This document shows positions 6,601 to 8,344 of a stretch of 8,344 nt of DNA, one piece after another. The stretch's first letter is position 1. Every line of letters starts with the position of its first letter. Location of the stretch: the NCBI GenBank assembly GCA_964647545.1, contig CAZYHS010000040.1, forward strand, positions 1 through 8,344. The letters are read 5' to 3'. The position numbers were made by a program, and so were the translations under genes. The notes beneath the pieces were generated by a model. That model worked only from the letters and a program-made list of their open reading frames with translations, ran no database searches and had not been told where the DNA came from. Origin of the DNA: CAZYHS01 sp964647545 (GTDB lineage Bacteria > UBA10199 > GCA-002796325 > 1-14-0-20-49-13).

Positions 6601-8344
6601 CTGTGCACCTTTGTTTCAATGAAATCCTTTTTTCCGGTCTGTGATGTCGCGCCTTTTACTCCCCCTGCATCGATATTTTTGAAAAGTTTGTTAAGCCCCG
6701 CTGCCATCGCAAGAGAGGCGTCTCCGGTGATCACAAAATCTGCAACAATTGAATGCAGGTTGAGCGCTCCGATTCCGCCGGCAAGTGTGACGGCGTTGGG
6801 CGCAAGTTGCCTGACAATGTCCATCGCTAAATTGAAAATTGCAGGATCGAATATGGCGATGCCGACAACCAAAGGATCAAAAGCCGCAAGCCTTGAGGGG
6901 AGGTCGTTAAGGCTTTCCACTACGTCGATGTTGTAGCCAAGCAGTCGCAAGCTTTCATAGAACGTGTAGGACCCTGCGATTATATTTTCGACGCTGCTTA
7001 AGTGCGGCGCAAAGATCGTGACTCTCGGGTCTGTGATATTTTCGAGCTTTGGCGCGACCAGTTCATCCCAGTTAAGTTTGATAAGGTCGAGCGGTCGCGA
7101 TTGTTTTGCCTCCGCAGAGGCTTGTATTCTTGTAGGCTTGGGAGCTGTGTTGGTTGCAGGTTTTGCCGGAGAGGCTTCCGGCGCGGGCACGGCACCGTCC
7201 GAAAGTTCACAAAGAAGGCGCGGAGCTTGTGTCGTCTCTAGAAGCGGCCATTGTTGCGCTGACGGTAGCATTTCGGCCAGATGCTTGAGAAACTGTTCTG
7301 CGAGTTTGTTTGTTGCCGGCATTTTAGCCCCGACGTTATTTAAACTTACGCTCCCCATCATCACCGAGAGGCCGAAGTGGACGACGCACGCTTCGATAAA
7401 GGCGTCAAATAGCGGTTTGTTTTCTGCGTGTTCGCCGGCGGCAAGTCGCTCGGCGCCGCCAACTCCCATAAGTGCCGCAACCGAAGTCGCGTTCGCGTTC
7501 CAAAACGCAGCGGCTTTTCCAGCCTCTGTCGCCGGTAAAAATGCGTTGACCGTCTGGGCAAAAAATCCTGCAAATTTTAACGCGCCAAAGACAAGCCCCG
7601 ACGAAAAGCTCTCTTTGAAAAATGTCCCCGCGTTGAGATCGATGTTTTTACCTTTTCCTAAGGCGACCAGTTTTCCGGCGCCGACAAAGACCGGAGCTTC
7701 GGTGGCAAGACCGGTCGTTACTCTAAAAGCTTGTGTCGCGACTTTTGTGAGGCCAAGAGTCTCTGCGCCGATGGCGGTTAAACCCTCGACAAGTTTTCCA
7801 AGTCGCCCTGCGGCGTAAAGCGGCAGGAGCGTATTTTCGGGATTTCCAAAGATGAAATCGTAGGCAAAGCTCAAAGTCTTATCGTCGATGATCCCCCGCG
7901 AAGCAAAAGCTTCGAGAGATTTTGCAGCGGCGAAAAATTCTCCGCCGTGATTTGCAAGAAGGGCCTCTCCAATTTCAAACGCGGGATAGGTTTCGGGAGA
8001 CAAACGCAGCGCGTTGAGAATTTTTGCGGCTTCGGTCGCAAACGCCGAACTCCCGCGAGCTGCAGAAAGTTTTGCAAGCGATTGCTTAACTTCGACGGGC
8101 CAATTCGACCTGTCGCCGTAAACGTTTAAAAGCGTCTCGGAAAATTTTGCAAGAAATGCTGCTGCGGGCTGCTTCGATTTTTCACCGGAATCGTTATCAA
8201 AGATCTTTCCTGCGACATTTCCGGCAGCGAGCGCGCCAAGTTCTTTCGCCTTGGCGGCAAGAGTTTCGTCTCCCATGCCAAGCGCGCAAGCTTCCAAGTC
8301 GAGGGCTTTTTCACGAGCGAGCGAAAAATTGCCCGAGCCGAGCG
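3639..8344 (-). CDS. Giant cobalamin-binding-like / radical SAM fusion protein, N-terminus beyond the window
   Basis: The frame is open to the right edge: 1,567 codons are visible, with no stop or convincing start near 8344. A TTG at 8297 has no supporting signal, but residues are numbered from it here. Residues 1-367 are Ala-rich and helical, with moderately hydrophobic stretches at about 228-255 and 298-318, and match nothing I recognise. A Pro/Ala linker covers about 368-395. Residues 423-540 look like a B12-binding Rossmann domain (a FAPHLSS strand, LRLLGYNIDVVE, VVGIAIFDP, TLAGGIGALN, VITGD) without the DxHxxG histidine motif, as in many B12 radical SAM enzymes. The radical SAM core, about 655-900, carries CFGKCNYC (C668, C672, C675) for the [4Fe-4S]-SAM cluster, then GDELF near 714 and FGVETFDP near 778, the usual barrel motifs. 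A charged helix, probably coiled coil, lies at about 1155-1190. A strand-rich region follows at about 1270-1410, then an unrecognised C-terminus to 1552. Typical B12 radical SAM enzymes are 450-700 residues, so this is two to three times the norm. The reaction and substrate are unknown. The gene ends 69 nt before iorA. Confidence 0.85.
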   Translation of the reverse strand, partial: LGSGNFSLAREKALDLEACALGMGDETLAAKAKELGALAAGNVAGKIFDNDSGEKSKQPAAAFLAKFSETLLNVYGDRSNWPVEVKQSLAKLSAARGSSAFATEAAKILNALRLSPETYPAFEIGEALLANHGGEFFAAAKSLEAFASRGIIDDKTLSFAYDFIFGNPENTLLPLYAAGRLGKLVEGLTAIGAETLGLTKVATQAFRVTTGLATEAPVFVGAGKLVALGKGKNIDLNAGTFFKESFSSGLVFGALKFAGFFAQTVNAFLPATEAGKAAAFWNANATSVAALMGVGGAERLAAGEHAENKPLFDAFIEACVVHFGLSVMMGSVSLNNVGAKMPATNKLAEQFLKHLAEMLPSAQQWPLLETTQAPRLLCELSDGAVPAPEASPAKPATNTAPKPTRIQASAEAKQSRPLDLIKLNWDELVAPKLENITDPRVTIFAPHLSSVENIIAGSYTFYESLRLLGYNIDVVESLNDLPSRLAAFDPLVVGIAIFDPAIFNLAMDIVRQLAPNAVTLAGGIGALNLHSIVADFVITGDASLAMAAGLNKLFKNIDAGGVKGATSQTGKKDFIETKVHRYLDTPDGRPFELEVGFSGKFFAHGSDANPRTAKATDHEASYLTAQAAWNEKYPQHRFPLSPLQFKAATKPTVINSAEFDTLMLGATLLFEADQIFIYTQSGCFGKCNYCAIHNEYGVRASPEKVVGIIKGIVELKKTNPSLPNVITFGDELFVQNSEWLDAVFKGIERLGSYDLDGNFIPAITLDAQTRVDNISNATLIRAKKLGFVFSFGVETFDPERAESMQKAEIGFGEKYVAHAKRVLETTAKTVAELSLHGLSGNYIDSIAIILPIVGDTPSRAIRELKNVSEFMAYLWETYGYLPKVSFMRQAPVIGDKLTDHFTGYEKAQPEFFMTQSPEDNFLQKHFPIKLGDTYGTFHAFERHRFEQNVIGSRGIYQPQDFIWPDGFLETLYGKEATAAYDEHVYMQLRDMYKNVSAYTRHLQEIGDPAAREITEYVEAIEASLSKMTDAKYATLMTSGVSDKELRDLTTKRNTLFIATAFLKGLIPNMDGIFEIDRKILMDLDSANADKNANKANAQTVLQSPDMGGLVELYGINSDLDTALGAVAKLKETYSRALPVVRSLYTAELSAKLLPALIDIIGSALGDICERVDTKRKELLVIAEQEKQRAIEEENLRRAQKARTRFEELASPPLETVDPNRIEYFIDDIYGSEQSTPFRPVTLDRRMFDSELGTIYNHHDHYFRPFGSWLKKLPRPENDPLMADEPRWSDFDPESGTYFKRDVRFAANKITTDVASYSVTGGAKFTERVNLGGIEYPVTIEIKLGENGFAVEAQPITLKDGRVLIAPEIKTKSGVLLENNRVLFGDTVSVRYENDTERSQVNFELPLTLKAGDEIGDAVQFEKGTPIFFVKSKDVFWKVHSGKDAIGTTLLELLDDTGDHRTQIRYPVFMVVRNATRRTYAHEKMFTLLTGNAFTDKTGLFSHMRTLCRDRSFLLAPNQGRDHFAYLLSQFKETDDFVMEFLKSFGVDFKIYIEKGRGGSEDDMYLFQ

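Noticed and set aside
7018..7818. 266-codon plus-strand frame opposite the giant gene
   Set aside because: Ser/Ala/Pro-rich antisense translation of a strongly coding minus-strand frame, with no recognisable domain.
8295..8297. TTG codon as the true start of the giant protein
   Set aside because: The frame stays open to the window edge with similar Ala/Leu-rich composition, and no Shine-Dalgarno lies before it; the start is more likely outside the window.
1..8344. CRISPR array, insertion sequence, att site or tandem repeats
   Set aside because: No regularly spaced repeats, transposase-like frame, terminal inverted repeats or tRNA-adjacent direct repeats were seen.

Overview
The window reads as bacterial chromosome of roughly 50% GC. 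The genes are long and closely packed, and two of the starts have clear Shine-Dalgarno sequences. Nothing in it looks like a phage, transposon or CRISPR array. The indolepyruvate:ferredoxin oxidoreductase pair points to an anaerobic or fermentative lifestyle. An Ala-rich radical-SAM fusion protein of more than 1,500 residues is the sort of gene seen in poorly characterised lineages, but I cannot assign a phylum.

Layout. Positions 1-302 carry no convincing protein gene. On the minus strand, positions 118-275 instead hold a chain of RNA-like structures: a 12-bp hairpin, an H-type pseudoknot, and a GC-rich hairpin followed by a U-rich tail (an intrinsic terminator). The mismatches in the two hairpins are A-C on the plus strand and G-U on the minus strand, which favours a minus-strand RNA. 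A plus-strand gene (303-1337) follows, encoding a polytopic membrane protein of the LPG-synthase/flippase-like (UPF0104) family. It converges on a minus-strand pair, iorB (1384-1947) and iorA (1968-3569), the two subunits of indolepyruvate:ferredoxin oxidoreductase. Upstream of iorA on the same strand, positions 3639-8344 are one open frame that runs off the right edge. It encodes a giant protein with a cobalamin-binding-like domain, a radical SAM core (CxxxCxxC), and long unrecognised regions at both ends.

How the genes may work together. IorA and IorB form one enzyme that oxidatively decarboxylates aryl-pyruvates and passes electrons to ferredoxin. This IorA ends where the usual C-terminal 2[4Fe-4S] ferredoxin-like domain would begin, so electrons probably leave through a separate ferredoxin. 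The giant radical SAM gene is 69 nt upstream of iorA and could be co-transcribed, but a TTGACA-containing promoter candidate in that gap may separate them. The membrane protein is on the opposite strand and has no obvious functional link.

The items most worth following up are the minus-strand structured RNA, the giant B12/radical-SAM fusion, and the ferredoxin-domain-less IorA.
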